A stretch of DNA of 64,000 bases, taken from contig QYRS01000008.1 of the NCBI GenBank assembly GCA_006503535.1, positions 372,001 through 436,000 on the forward strand, read 5' to 3'. The translations under genes were made by a program, and so were the position numbers. This document shows, one piece after another, positions 12,658-23,396 of the stretch. The DNA comes from Arthrinium phaeospermum. Its lineage: Eukaryota > Ascomycota > Sordariomycetes > Amphisphaeriales > Apiosporaceae. Under the pieces are notes generated by a model, which worked only from the letters and a program-made list of their open reading frames with translations, was not told where the DNA came from and did no database searches. Position 1 is the first letter of the stretch. Each line of letters begins with the position of its first letter.

Positions 12658-13488
12658 TTATACTTCAATCTTGCCTTCCGCGTGCATACGAGTTTTGTAA
12701 TCGCGAGGGGACTCAAAGTGCTCTGGTTTCCCTCCCCAGATGCCCAGCTTTTGCGCCTTGGCCTTGGCTTCCGCAGCTTTGTACTCCGCCTCCAGTCCTC
12801 CGAATTCGACACCCGACTTGGCTTCATAGGTTGTTGCCAGGCCTTTCTTCAGCATCTCGAGGCCGACGTCCTTTCGGATAAGGAAACGGCGTACAAAGAC
12901 GGTTGCGACAATTCGGTCGTACTGGTCGCGCCTGTAAATCTTGGCCCTTACCCGGTTCCCCAGGAGATATTCGGTGAGCCAGGCCAGCGCATCTGTCGCA
13001 AACGGCTGGGCTGTTCTGCCGAAGTGCGCACCTTCGGGGGCATCAATGCCTGCGATACGTATGGGGATCTGGGAGAGGATTGTCAGGGCCGGGCTTATCT
13101 CAAGTCACATTTGGACCAAACTAACCGTCTTGTTCTTCAAGTCCACCTTCTTCGTAGGGACGTTGCGCAACCAGCCCCAGCCGGCCATTCTTCCTCCGGG
13201 GGTGTGAAACATGTGGAAGTTGTCGCCATCGCCAACGGCCGTGACCTGGCCGAAGATGCTACGCTTCCGGAAGGAGCTGGGCTTAACATAGCCAGGACCC
13301 GGTATGCGACGCAGGTAAGAGCGGTACACATGGAGAGAAGCAAGGACTGTGGTGGTCACTAGAACCGTAGGGATCCAATTTCTCGGGTCCTTGAAGTGTT
13401 GCCAGTCGGTGCCATTGAGGCTGTCAGCCCAGGAGATCGGGCGCCTCTTATCCTTGCTGGACTCTGATCGTGAGAACGGCCATACCAT
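12658..13488 (-). CDS. LCL3: Lcl3-like membrane-anchored thermonuclease-fold protein (probable endonuclease)
   Basis: Exons 13488-13126 and 13068-12658 (minus) are joined across a 57-base intron (GTTAGT...TCCCAG), giving 257 residues. The first in-frame ATG with a good context is 13488 ([10 protein letters not shown]); an in-frame ATG 35 codons upstream looks like leader. A single hydrophobic segment at about residues 38-57 ([18 protein letters not shown]) precedes a staphylococcal-nuclease-like domain with [30 protein letters not shown] and [10 protein letters not shown], and the typical C-terminal ESPRDYKTR. In yeast Lcl3 is mitochondrial and linked to long chronological life; nuclease activity is predicted from the fold rather than shown. 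The gene stands head to head with YVC1. Confidence 0.95.
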
Positions 13489-14602
13489 CGTCGTGGTGCG
13501 CAATGATAGGCGCCACGTGGGTTCGTCCAACAGCAACCTATGTGCTGCGTTTCCGTGATATTGCGCACTGGGGGGAAATGTCGTAGCTTTCAATTCATTT
13601 CCCGTCCGTCTAAAGATTTCCTTTGGGCAGGTTGTGTGCTGCTTGCTGAATCTATCCGATGCAATGATGCCTCAGGCCACTATCTGCGATGAGCCGCCCG
13701 TCCTTGGGAAAATTTAGCGGGCAGCAGCAAGAAACAGTGGCATACTGACCGCCGCTTCGGCTGAACCCCCCACATCCAACCAAACCAAAACCAACCCGCG
13801 CCGCCACTGGAATCCGACTGGCCCAGATTCCATGCTCGACTGCAAACAATAATCCATACCTAGCTTATATCGATATAGGCAATGATATGATGTAGGCAGG
13901 TATGCATCAGCATTACCGGACCATTGTACGACCATACAGGGATTAATGCTTAAATACACCTACCTAGCATATCAATTGTCTGTCCACGCAAAGCACTTTG
14001 ACGTCAGTGACCAAGAACCATGCATGTTGAACAAAGCGATCTCCGTTCCACCCAATCGAAACACCATGCTGCATTGCTGTGGCATCTCGACTTGGTCTGT
14101 TGCTCTTCGCTCTGCAACCTCTTCCGGAGGATCACAACATTAGAGTGCCACGGAGAAGCAATTATATGTAGACGCTATATATCTTTGTTGATGTCCAGGA
14201 AGCTCCGAGTCTCCGACAAAGAGGAGTCTCGTCCGCCAATTTGGGGGGAATTGCATCCAATCCAGTATACCTCGCGAATCCTGCAGAATTTCGCAAGGAC
14301 CAGCGCTTGATCGTCTTACTTTGCCCACACATCAAACGCTCCCACACTCAATCTTGCCTTGTTCGTGCATCAACTCCTTCATCAAACTGCAAACTTCGTC
14401 CTGGAGAGGTCCCATCAAGGCGTGCACGTGATTATCGCACACTACGGGGTCGCCGTGCTCAACAGGTGACCTCCAAAGTCCAAACCACCTGCATACTTAA
14501 GTACCAACCTACTTTCACCGCTCCGGCGCAGCATATATATCTCAACTGCGACGGCATGAGCAGAAATCTGGACTTTCTCCAGTTAGACTACGGAAATTCA
14601 CC
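13489..14602. promoter_or_regulatory. Bidirectional promoter region between LCL3 (minus) and YVC1 (plus)
   Basis: The two genes diverge from this 1.1-kb interval. A TATATAT element at 14534-14540 lies about 65 bases before the YVC1 ATG. A CACCTACCTAG motif is present near 13958-13968. No separate gene is evident. Confidence 0.6.
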
Positions 14603-14606
14603 ATGA
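14556..14606 (+). promoter_or_regulatory. Upstream ORF overlapping the YVC1 start codon (ATGA)
   Basis: An ATG at 14556 opens a 16-codon frame (MSRNLDFLQLDYGNSP) whose TGA stop (14604-14606) overlaps the YVC1 ATG (14603-14605) in the form ATGA. If the transcript starts upstream of 14556, this geometry could make YVC1 translation depend on reinitiation. The TATA-like element at 14534 is so close that transcription may start inside or after the uORF, so its presence in the mRNA is uncertain. Confidence 0.45.
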
Positions 14607-17183
14607 CGGGCCATCGCGAAGCGCGCCAGCGACCGGCCGCTTCGCGCCAAACTACGTCGACTCTAGAGCGCGAGGAGCGGCGGCCGTTGCTATCGCGAGC
14701 TCGTTTCGCCCACTCTATGGACGGAGAGCAATTCTTCAGCTGCAACACCAATGCGCACGCCCATCTTCCCGTCTACACCAATATTCACCGGATACGAAGA
14801 GATGTGGTGTCGATTGTGGAAGACTACCTGACGATTGAGCAACTAAGGGACCTTCGTCTCAACATCTCGGTTGTCCGTCCCTTGGTCGACAAGCTCTATG
14901 AATTGGACGACATATCTATAGGTATGCACCCGCTTCTTGGCAACCCTCTTTTTTCGCGCAGATTAGATCTTGTGCAACCCAGCATGACTTGCTAGTTACA
15001 CTAAACCGGAACCCTGAATCAGTTACTAATCGTTTCCAAAGTATACTGCCTCCTCGTCAACCGGGCGCAGTTCCTCCACGAACAGCAGCATTTGAACAAC
15101 CGTCAGAATGTTTACGTCAGTCGCGCAACTCTCTGCGAGGTTGTCGCTACCCGTATTCTGAGGCGCTTCGGCGAGGACAATCCAGGCCCGGATGGTCTTC
15201 TGCTGCTTGCCAACATTCTGGTGGCTGGGTTCGAACCTTTTCAGAATGCGCCGGAGGAGGTTCGCCGGCAAGCTGCTGCGTCGGCATCATGGGAGCTCCG
15301 ACGGACATTGCCGGCTTTGGAGATTGCCATCCTCAGCGAAAGCAAATACTTCCTGAGCTCGAGTTATTGCCAAAGAGTGTAAGTCCCTGCTGCATCTGCC
15401 GCAAATTGGGGGCGATGCTGACACATGATCACAGCACCGATGCTATATACACCGGCCACATTGTTTATACTCCGTCAACGTTCTTGGATATTATCCCCGA
15501 TCGCTACAAGCAAAAGCCCATCTCACTTTACGACCCACGCGAAGCTCCTTTACTGAACCAGTATAGACTGATCGTTCCGCGGACAAGAAACATCCTGGAG
15601 CTGTTTCATTTCATCCTATTGCTTTTCCTTTATCTACTGTTCATGGCAGAGCGAAAGGCGGCGTATTTCAGTTGGTATGAGATCACGTTCGCAGTATATG
15701 CTTTTGGCTGGGTGCTTGACCAATTTGCAACGATACTAGAACATGGATGGTAAGTGTTGATAAAAAGGCATATGGAGACGGCCACTAACATACCTCAGGG
15801 GTGTATATACTCAAAATTTGTGGTCTTTCTTGGACGTCATGTTCGCAATTGTCTACTGGGCCTATCTGATCATCAGACTACATGGTTGGAGGCAAGGCGA
15901 ATTTGACCATGGACAGCAGGCACTCGATGTTCTTGCTATGGGTGCACCATTCCTGGTTCCTAGACTGGCTTTCAATATTCTCTCCGACAACTTGGTCTTT
16001 CTTTCCTTGCGATCCATGATGGCCAACTTCATCATACTCACGGTCCTGGCATGCTGGTGCTTCCTGGGCTTCCTTCTATCCATGGTATGGCTTGCCGAAG
16101 GTCGCCATAGAATGCTGTACGTATTCCTCCCCCTTTGCTGATTCTATTACTTACCAATGTCCCATCAGAACGATCAGTAAATGGATGTTGTGGATTTGGT
16201 TCGGGCTGGATGGCACAGGAGTGCAACGTTCGGTAAGATCACCCAGCACCCAATCGTTGCCTGTATCGTCTAACCTAATTATGTAGACCGACTTCCATTG
16301 GCTGCTTGGACCGACTTTGATGATTACCTTTGCCTTTCTGGGTAACACCTTGTTCTTGACGATTCTCGTGTCGATGCTGTCGAATACATTCAGTACTATC
16401 GTTGCGAATGCCACAGCAGAGATCCAGTTTCGTCGTGCAGTTCTGACCCTGGAGGGCGTCAAGGCAGATGCCATCTTTGCCTATCCGCCGCCTTTTAACA
16501 TTTTAGCAATGTTTATCCTGCTGCCAATGAAGTTTTTGGTCAATGCACGATGGTTTCACAAAATCCATGTGGCCACCGTACGAGCGATCAACCTACCAAT
16601 TTTACTGCTTGTTGCGATCGCCGAAAGGCGTCTGCTATGGCCCGAGTCCAAGAAAGCAAGGGCCGCCACGAGGGGATGGTTCTGGGAGAGGTGGAGAATC
16701 ACAACCCACGGCGACATCCAGACCGTATTCTCAATAGCACCGCCCGATTCGGTCGAGGATGACATTGCCGTGGACGACGAGCTGACTCATCACATGATTC
16801 GACGGCAGTATATCCGACAGCAGAGCGCGGCCCATGATGCCTTGCCCAAGTTCCCGATGAGTGACGATAACAAAAGCGAAGGCAGCAGACGTACCTCGGC
16901 CTTGAAACCCCCAGCAAGGAGAGACTCGATTGCTCCCTACGGCGAGCTCGACCAGCAGGTCCGGGATATCATCAACGAGTCTGGCGAAGTCAACCAAGTT
17001 AACGACCGGCTTATTTCGCTGGAGCAGACCACTGCCAGGATGGAAGCAATGCTCGAGGAGTTGTGTGCCAATGCACTGGGTGATGACGATGGGTCTTTCG
17101 AGGGCGGCAGCATGAAGACAAGTGGAATGACAGGAACTATTCGCGACCTCGATCGGACAGACCGAGACGAAATCGACGATTAG
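14603..17183 (+). CDS. YVC1: Yvc1-type vacuolar TRP cation channel
   Basis: Six exons (14603-14921, 15042-15378, 15435-15749, 15799-16116, 16169-16232, 16287-17183) join in frame to 749 residues; all introns are GT-AG, and the first contains a textbook TACTAAT branch site. The layout matches fungal Yvc1/TRPY: a cytosolic N-terminal helical linker region (about residues 1-260), a hydrophobic segment ELFHFILLLFLYLLFMA (about 271-289), several further spans, and a pore region ISKWMLWIWFGLDGTGV (about 431-447) followed by a last span with GNTLFLTILVSMLSNTFSTI. The C-terminal tail is cytosolic with acidic and Ser/Arg-rich stretches and a short predicted coiled coil (LISLEQTTARMEAMLEELC). The channel releases calcium from the vacuole in response to calcium, stretch or osmotic shock in yeast; a role in hyphal calcium signalling is inferred. 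Confidence 0.93.
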
Positions 17184-17841
17184 AAACGGGGGGCCTCGGG
17201 TTTCTGTCCAGACCGAACTCCAATATTGCTTCACGTCCGTCACGCATCTATCTGATTTAAAGCGTGGATATGTTACATATTAAAAGTACTCATACATAGA
17301 TTGTTCAATCCTACCTAGGGTTGCTGCCTTGCCTGGCTACCATGACGGCGGGTGACGGCCTACTGCCTGCCTACCTGTCCAACACGTCAATGATGAAGTA
17401 TCCTAAGTCTTGCGACGCACTCTTTGACTGACCAACTGGACATGTTTTTACCGAACGCGCCTTCCTTCTTAGCATATCTAATTAATCGTAGAACATTTCA
17501 CTCACTACAGAAAAACTGCAGACACTGCCGTCCACGAACCGCCAAAAAGGCCGGTACATACTACAAATATACTTCGTTACCACCGAAATTCATTTTGACT
17601 GCTACATCTGGCTGAAATCACACCACAGTATCAGCAACTACCTGTCGATTGCCCGAGCGAGATTCAACCGCTGGGGCTCGGAATCTGTCACAGGAGATGC
17701 CTAAAACGGCCAAGGGCCACTGACAGACATTGTCGTCATCTTTTTACATCCCCATCTCTCTGTCTGTCCCAACCTTGAATTGAAGCCGGAGGTCTGGAAA
17801 GTCTTTATCTTACTGACCTTTGGTTTAGGGACAGGAGAGCG
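17184..17841. other. Spacer between YVC1 and the small Cys-rich gene
   Basis: It contains YVC1 3'UTR, a CCTACCTAGGG motif near 17310 and a CTGCCTACCTG motif near 17370. A branch-like CTGAC followed by tttag near 17813-17829 suggests a 5'UTR intron acceptor just before the ATG of the next gene. Confidence 0.4.
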
Positions 17842-18129
17842 ATGTGCACGTCAGCTCATTTCCGCTCCCGCGCCTGCGGCCACCACTGGCTCCAGATCGA
17901 GGCTGCCTGCTACCCGGGCCTGGGGTTCAACAGCTGCGACACGTTCGGCGACGGCGTGGCGCGCGAGGAGTCGCCCGTCGTGGCCGTCGACACGCTGTGC
18001 CCCGCCTGCCTGCGCCCGGGGCTCTACGACAAGAACACGGTCCGCATGATCCTCAACATCAAGAACCGATGTCGCTGGGGGTTTGGGCCTGACAAGAGGG
18101 ACTTTGGGGTGGACTGCTGTGTTATGTGA
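17842..18129 (+). CDS. Small cysteine-rich protein, function unknown
   Basis: A 95-residue single-exon frame with coding-like, C-ending codons through its middle (for example 17930-18070). It has no signal peptide or membrane segment. Nine cysteines are arranged as ACGHHW, EAACYPG, NSCDTFGDG, TLCPACLRPG, NRCRWG and a terminal DCCVM; the CGH and CPAC pairs resemble a compact zinc- or metal-binding fold. I recall similar short CGH/CPxC proteins scattered through filamentous ascomycetes but know no function. The codon pattern and lack of stop codons argue that it is real; the start could lie downstream of a 5'UTR intron. A longer protein with an upstream exon is possible. Confidence 0.6.
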   Translation: MCTSAHFRSRACGHHWLQIEAACYPGLGFNSCDTFGDGVAREESPVVAVDTLCPACLRPGLYDKNTVRMILNIKNRCRWGFGPDKRDFGVDCCVM

Positions 18130-18549
18130 CCAGTGATGGCTACGGCGGGGGAAGGAAGGAACCCAAGAAGGAGTTGGGGTGGTAAACCCTGGGGTTTGTG
18201 ACATTTCTGGATGGAGTGTTGGGGGAAACAGGACGTGATGGAGTCCTAGAGACGGACAGTCCCTTCCCACCAAACATCACACTCGTCGCTTGCATTTACA
18301 TCAAAAGTTGGTCATGCCTTTTCACCGCGTGCTGGTCGTAACTCCCAACCTGTATATTATTTGAAGTCAATCACGTGCTTATTGATCATTTTAGCACAAG
18401 TTGGGGAAAATGGGGAACTTTCGCACCTCTGCAGCTAATCAACGGCCGTCAAACCATCCTTACACGACCCGGCCCAAATTGTATCTCTCTTACAATTCCC
18501 CAAACCCCGAAAAGGATTTGTCCGTGCCACTCGGCTAAAGCCGCCCCCA
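18130..18549. other. Spacer upstream of MTQ2
   Basis: 420 bases holding the 3' end of the small Cys-rich gene and the MTQ2 promoter. A TATATTATTTG stretch near 18351-18361 may serve as an AT-rich core promoter. Nothing else was recognised. Confidence 0.4.
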
Positions 18550-19377
18550 ATGCTGCCCACGCCCGACACCTCGCATGTGGCGTTTGAGCGCGTGTACGAG
18601 CCTGCCGAGGACTCCTACCTACTGCTCGACACGCTATCCTCCGAGAGCGAGACGGCCTTCCTGAGGAGCCGTTTCGGCGGGAGCAGCAGCGCCAATGCTG
18701 GCACACCGACACCGGCCGGAACCATCCCGGCGCCGTTCGTAGTGGAGATCGGACCCGGATCCGGGGTCGTGATTGGCTTCGTCAACGCCCACGCCACGCA
18801 CATCTTCGGGACATCCTCGGTGCTCACGGCAGCCATCGATGTGAACCGCTACGCCTGCGCCGCGACGGGGGAAACGGTACGGAAAGCCGCTGCCGATAAC
18901 GCCACATCACCAACATCATCGTCTGTCTCAAAACAGAGCGGATCCTTCCTAGGCGCCATGCAAGGCGACCTCACCGCCCCCCTGCGGGACGGCTCCGTCG
19001 ACGTGCTCATCTTCAACCCCCCCTACGTGCCGACCGAGGAGCTGCCGCGGCAGCCGACGGCGACGGACATGGTGACGTCGGAGACGGCGCCGACGTTCCA
19101 GGACGACTCGTACCTGCTGTCGCTGTCGTACGCGGGCGGCGCCGACGGCATGGAGATCACGGACCTGCTGATCGGGCGGCTGGGCGAGGTGCTGGCGCCG
19201 CGCCGGGGGTGCGCCTACGTGCTGCTGTGCGCGCAGAACAAGCCCGAGGCCGTCAAGGCGCGCGTCCGCGGCTTCGGCCCCGAGTGGCGGGCCGAGACGG
19301 TGGGCTCGAGCGGGAAGCAGGCCGGCTGGGAGAAGCTGCAGATCGTGAGGATTTGGAGGGAGGAGAGCTCGCAGTAG
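18550..19377 (+). CDS. MTQ2: eRF1 glutamine N5-methyltransferase catalytic subunit (Mtq2/HemK family)
   Basis: This intronless 275-residue protein is a class I SAM-dependent methyltransferase. Motif I VEIGPGSGVVIGF (about residues 65-77) binds SAM, and the catalytic NPPY signature sits at 156-159 in the context DVLIFNPPYVPTEELP, which is diagnostic for glutamine N5-methyltransferases of the HemK/Mtq2 type. Known Mtq2 works as a heterodimer with Trm112 and methylates the GGQ glutamine of the translation termination factor eRF1. The N-terminal YEPAEDSYLLLDTL matches eukaryotic Mtq2 and separates it from mitochondrial Mtq1. The insertion at 112-135 (Ser/Thr/Ala-rich) is low complexity and probably a surface loop. 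Confidence 0.95.
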   Translation: MLPTPDTSHVAFERVYEPAEDSYLLLDTLSSESETAFLRSRFGGSSSANAGTPTPAGTIPAPFVVEIGPGSGVVIGFVNAHATHIFGTSSVLTAAIDVNRYACAATGETVRKAAADNATSPTSSSVSKQSGSFLGAMQGDLTAPLRDGSVDVLIFNPPYVPTEELPRQPTATDMVTSETAPTFQDDSYLLSLSYAGGADGMEITDLLIGRLGEVLAPRRGCAYVLLCAQNKPEAVKARVRGFGPEWRAETVGSSGKQAGWEKLQIVRIWREESSQ

Positions 19378-19688
19378 CGATAGAATTAGGAGGAAAAGGA
19401 GGCGAGAAGAAAATCAGGCATTGGGTTTGTCAACACATTTTTATTTTTGTTCTTCCTTTTCTTGCTGTCAGTTCGGCGATTCCCAACCCTGCAGATGCAT
19501 AAGGAGAAAAAAGGAGGAAGCCATACCAGCCGCCCCAATCTTATATCAACACGAAGGAGTTTCTTCCGTTCAAGTAGCAAACATGTGAACCCCCCTTAAA
19601 CGCCATTCGTTGCATGTTTCAGGGCGCCAATTTTTATTTTCCCTGGTGAATAGTCCCTTAACGCTTTAACACTTTCTTAAGTCCCTCC
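19378..19688. other. Tail-to-tail spacer between MTQ2 and SMD1
   Basis: About 310 bases between convergent genes, AT-richer than its flanks, with T-rich runs near 19438-19462 that probably belong to the 3'UTRs. No separate gene is seen. Confidence 0.5.
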
Positions 19689-20265
19689 TCAAGGCCTGCC
19701 GCCGCGACCCCGGCCGCGTCCCCGACCGCCGCCGCGCATGCCTCGTCCTCTACCGCCGCCGCGGGCGCCGCCACGGTCCGCGACCTCCTTGCGGGCCTTG
19801 TTCTTGGGCTTGACCGAGTCGTCGATGAGCAATGTGTCGAGGGGTAGCGAGTCGGGCAGGATGAAGTAGCGGACGGTGGAACCACGGATGTTCATCGTGT
19901 CGAGCGAGATGGGGTCCTGGCCCTTGGCCGTCATCTTGACCGTCTTCAGCGCCGTGTTCATCTGGGGCGACACGGACGTGATGGTGCCGTGTACGATGGT
20001 GCCTGGAGAGGAATGCCAAGTTAGCCTCCTTCTTCACGCGACAGGGTGGCGGGAGACGCGCGCGGTGGGTAGCGCACGAGAGGAACTTACCATTTTTGAG
20101 CTCAATCGTCACCGTCTCGTTGGCACATTTCATCAAGAATCTGGTAGATGCATGGTCAGCCTCGTGTAGCTTTATCGTCCCCTTTGGTAAGGTTTGCCTT
20201 AGCACTCATTGTGCAGAACGGGAGGGATAGGGAAAGCAATGCAGTTCTTACCTAACGAGCTTCAT
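19689..20265 (-). CDS. SMD1: Small nuclear ribonucleoprotein Sm D1
   Basis: Three exons on the minus strand (20265-20252, 20140-20091, 20002-19689) give 125 residues. The first exon is only 14 bases (ATG AAG CTC GTT AG), followed by introns of 111 and 87 bases. The protein begins MKLVRFLMKC and has the Sm1 motif ([20 protein letters not shown]) and Sm2 motif ([17 protein letters not shown]), then a Gly/Arg-rich tail of RGG repeats that is typical of SmD1 and a target for arginine methylation. SmD1 is one of the seven Sm proteins that ring the U1, U2, U4 and U5 snRNAs. SmD3 also has an RG tail but differs at the N-terminus. Confidence 0.96.
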
Positions 20266-20851
20266 CTTGGCTGGTCCTGCTGTTGTGTGGTATGACGCAG
20301 GTGTATTATTGATGGATTCGCGGTTTGCTGGTCGCGTGGAATGAGAGGTGTGGTAGCTCTGAGCTTCCCTGCCTGGAAATTTCGCTGGGCACAGTCCAGC
20401 TAGCTGCAAGACGCACTGTCTTCTCACGTGACCCCACCCATGAAAACGCAGTCCTGCCATGAAAGATTTTGAATAAGTAATACTTCCCACATGGTCAAGC
20501 TGATGCCATTGCTACCGATAAAGTAATTCAAACACGCAGTTCAGAGTAAAGAGATCTGTTGGCCATTGGACAGCTGGCTATCGACGGCATAGCTGGTGGT
20601 GGGATAGTTGGGGGTGCCCGGTAGTTATCTGATACTCTCAAGACTTATAATACCGAAACTGCGAGGTGCTGCTAGTTGCTTTAAAAGAGATAGGTTCAGT
20701 CTAGCATAGGCTTGCACCCTTGATCGATTCGAGTATTTGTTCAGCGACAGAGGTAACCGTGATATTGAGGAGCTGGTGCTGTTCATGCCCAGAACATGGC
20801 TTAGGTAAAGTTACATAGCAGCTAACAGATAACATAATGCCATTGCCCGTA
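20266..20851. other. SMD1 upstream region / PKR1 downstream spacer
   Basis: About 590 bases upstream of SMD1 and downstream of PKR1, both on the minus strand. No domain-bearing frame or repeat of note was found. Confidence 0.45.
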
Positions 20852-21334
20852 CTATTTGTCCTTCTCGGTCTCGTTCTCCGACACCTTTTCCCATTCGTCC
20901 TCCGTGCTGACGCCCGATCTCGAGCCGGGTGAAGGCTCTGGCCTCTGCTTCAGCTCCCCGATCGACTCCACCACCTCGACCTCCTTGCTTGCCGAGATCT
21001 TGGGTACGCGGGGCGGTGCCGGGGTCCCAACCGACTCGACTTCGGTCGAGTCGCTCTCGTCGGCCGTCTGGCGGGCTATGGTGTCTGCCTTGGCCTTGGC
21101 CTCGGCCTCGCGCGCCTGCTCCTTCTTCAGCTCCACCGCGAACCAGTTGATCGACCACCACAGGCCGCCGCAGATGACCGAGAGCACGACGAAGTGGAGG
21201 CTGTGCGTGCCGATGAGGAGGCCGAAAAGCACGAGCTGCAGGGCGGCGAAGGTGGCGTTGGTTGCGATCAGGAGAGTCGGCGTGGTGCCCGGGATAAAGA
21301 TGGAGCCCCACAGCTCTTCGATAAAGGACGCCAT
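20852..21334 (-). CDS. PKR1: Pkr1-like V-ATPase assembly factor of the ER membrane
   Basis: A single-exon, 160-residue protein. It starts MASFIEELWGSIFIPGTTPTL, the conserved opening of the Pkr1 family, followed by two adjacent hydrophobic spans (about residues 20-43 and 47-68, ending WWSINWFAVELKKEQ). The remainder is a charged, low-complexity cytosolic tail rich in Glu, Lys and Ser. In yeast Pkr1 is a small ER membrane protein that works with other ER factors to assemble the Vo sector of the vacuolar proton pump. Length and topology match; the long acidic C-tail is usual in filamentous fungi. Confidence 0.93.
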   Translation of the reverse strand: MASFIEELWGSIFIPGTTPTLLIATNATFAALQLVLFGLLIGTHSLHFVVLSVICGGLWWSINWFAVELKKEQAREAEAKAKADTIARQTADESDSTEVESVGTPAPPRVPKISASKEVEVVESIGELKQRPEPSPGSRSGVSTEDEWEKVSENETEKDK

Positions 21335-23396
21335 GCTGCCGGTATTTGTGCGAGGGCGTCTGTATTAGGAATGCGACGGTGGAAGCGTCTTTGCTGGGTG
21401 TATGCGACAAGTCGGGGGCGTTTGGTAGAGTTCGGGAGCTCGGGGCGTCTTTTGTCAGGTAGTTGATGACGTTTTTTTCGGTAGAAGCCTTTGGGGCAAA
21501 TGACCAAGGACTAGGGAGGGTCCCGAGAGAACAAAGAAGCCCTCGTGTGGAAGGACAGCTAGGGCCGTAGAGATGTTGGCTACTGTGGTCCCTTCTTTTT
21601 CGAGGCCAGGTGTTATCGCCGGCGTGGTTGATTCGGTTAGGCAGTAACGGACTTTTTGACAGCAAAAAGAGGCAGCACTGCAAATGATGCAACCCAATTT
21701 ATTTGGTCCCGTCTTGATAAATCACAGCGCGTTACTCGTATATTCGATAGCGGGGCAGCGCAGGCTGGAGCGATGACAACAGGGCAGGTCTGGGTCTGGT
21801 CAACCACACAAGGACTTGGCTTGGGGGAGATGCAGAAGGACGCACTGGAGTGTTGCTGGCTCAAGGCGCGATGAAGTTCAAAGGAGACATGAGAACAAAG
21901 AAGGGAGCGTTCCAACGCAACGAATATAATATAAACAAGACAAGACCAGACCCGTAGCGCCGGTGTCCCTTAGAAAGACACAGCCCGGACAAGAGAGCTA
22001 CCTGAGCCTACCTACGTCGTCTAGTACAACTGGGCTAGCGGCGGAGGTTGGAGTGGGAGGTGAGGGGCAACTGGTTGCTGCACCAAATGTAAGTACTTTG
22101 CATAGCAGGTCGTACGGTACCTCAAAATCGAGGGTCCTGTAGTTTCTGCACTGCAGTCCAGCCAAACGCCAGTCATCCTGGCATCCGACTGACTCCCCGT
22201 GACAAAGACGGATGTACCATGGGTCTCATGCCCCGTCCCTGATGATGCGCTGTCTTTCCACATACCAAAGACAATGCGACTTGGGTATCGGTAGTGTGGT
22301 GGTGGTGGTGGTGGTTGGTTTTCAATGTACTTGACTTACCGACCACGAACTGGAACCACTTAGATACATACATCCATGTTCGCTGGAACGGCCCCTCCAC
22401 AGTATAAGGTCCTCCTTATTAGCCTACCCGCGTGCTTCCATCTTGCAACTTACATAGAACAGACGGGACATATTGCACGCCGTGATCGCATGTGGCTTCC
22501 AATGAAGGGGGATGCGTACGGACAAGTACTTTTACGTTTCCCCTTGTAGCATGCATACTCAGGTGTTAATCAGATCGAAATAACGTCAGGCGAGGAACGG
22601 CCGGCAAAGCTTATTTGCTTAGGCGGTTAGAATGACTGACTGCGCCGAGGGATATCGATAGGTGAAGTATATACCCCCCGAGTTCCCGATTTCAGGGCAC
22701 CCAAGCAGCATGCATGTCAGATGTGACTGGATGGGACTGGCTCAGGTTGCTTGCTCAATTGTCCAGACTACAGTCAAGTAGGAGCAGGATTGCGTGCGAC
22801 GAGCTTATATTTCTGCCCAAAGCCAGGTTGTTAAGGTCCTTTTTACGGATGATAGGCAGCACGGTATTTAAAGTCCCCAAATGGTGCCGTAATATCCCTA
22901 ATGTTCGCCCTTGCCTTCCCTTCTTCTGGTTTTGGTTTTGGCTGGCAGGGTTATTGAAGCCCGTGCGACACTTCCGGCGACATCGCATATCGCACTCGTT
23001 GCAGGCGACATTTTGGCCTGCAGAGCCTCATCCCATCTATTCTTCTGCCACTTTCCCATCTACCTTGCCAATACATCTAGGCATTTAATTCACGGTACGC
23101 CTACTGTGGCTTAGGAAAGACCCCGGTGCTTCTGCGCAGACCGTCTGGGCTACCGACCCGACAAGTCTATCTGTCTGGCTTGCATCCGTAGTCGCGCAAA
23201 GACATACACCCAACAACACGCGAAACCAACAATATTCCACCAGCCACCGGCCTGAGCAAACAACGCCCAAAGCGACCGGCTGTCATCTATCGCCGGGCTC
23301 GCGAGCGCACCACACACCAGAGCCTGCAACATGCAGCTCAGCGAGTCCATGCCACAGAGTGTCGAAAAATAGAAGGACTTCCAACTGTCTCACGTC
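21335..23396. promoter_or_regulatory. Divergent upstream region of PKR1 and the F-box gene
   Basis: This 2-kb interval lies between two divergently transcribed genes. It contains a GAGCCTACCTACG motif near 22004-22016 and a GGT tandem at 22296-22315. Short ORFs here have no recognisable product. Confidence 0.45.
22296..22315 (+). repeat. (GTG)n trinucleotide repeat
   Basis: Six GTG units in a row in the non-coding divergent region; a likely length-variable microsatellite. Confidence 0.9.

Noticed and set aside
20811..21692. 293-codon minus-strand ORF overlapping PKR1
   Set aside because: Out-of-frame shadow of PKR1; the PKR1 frame has the family start and two membrane spans.
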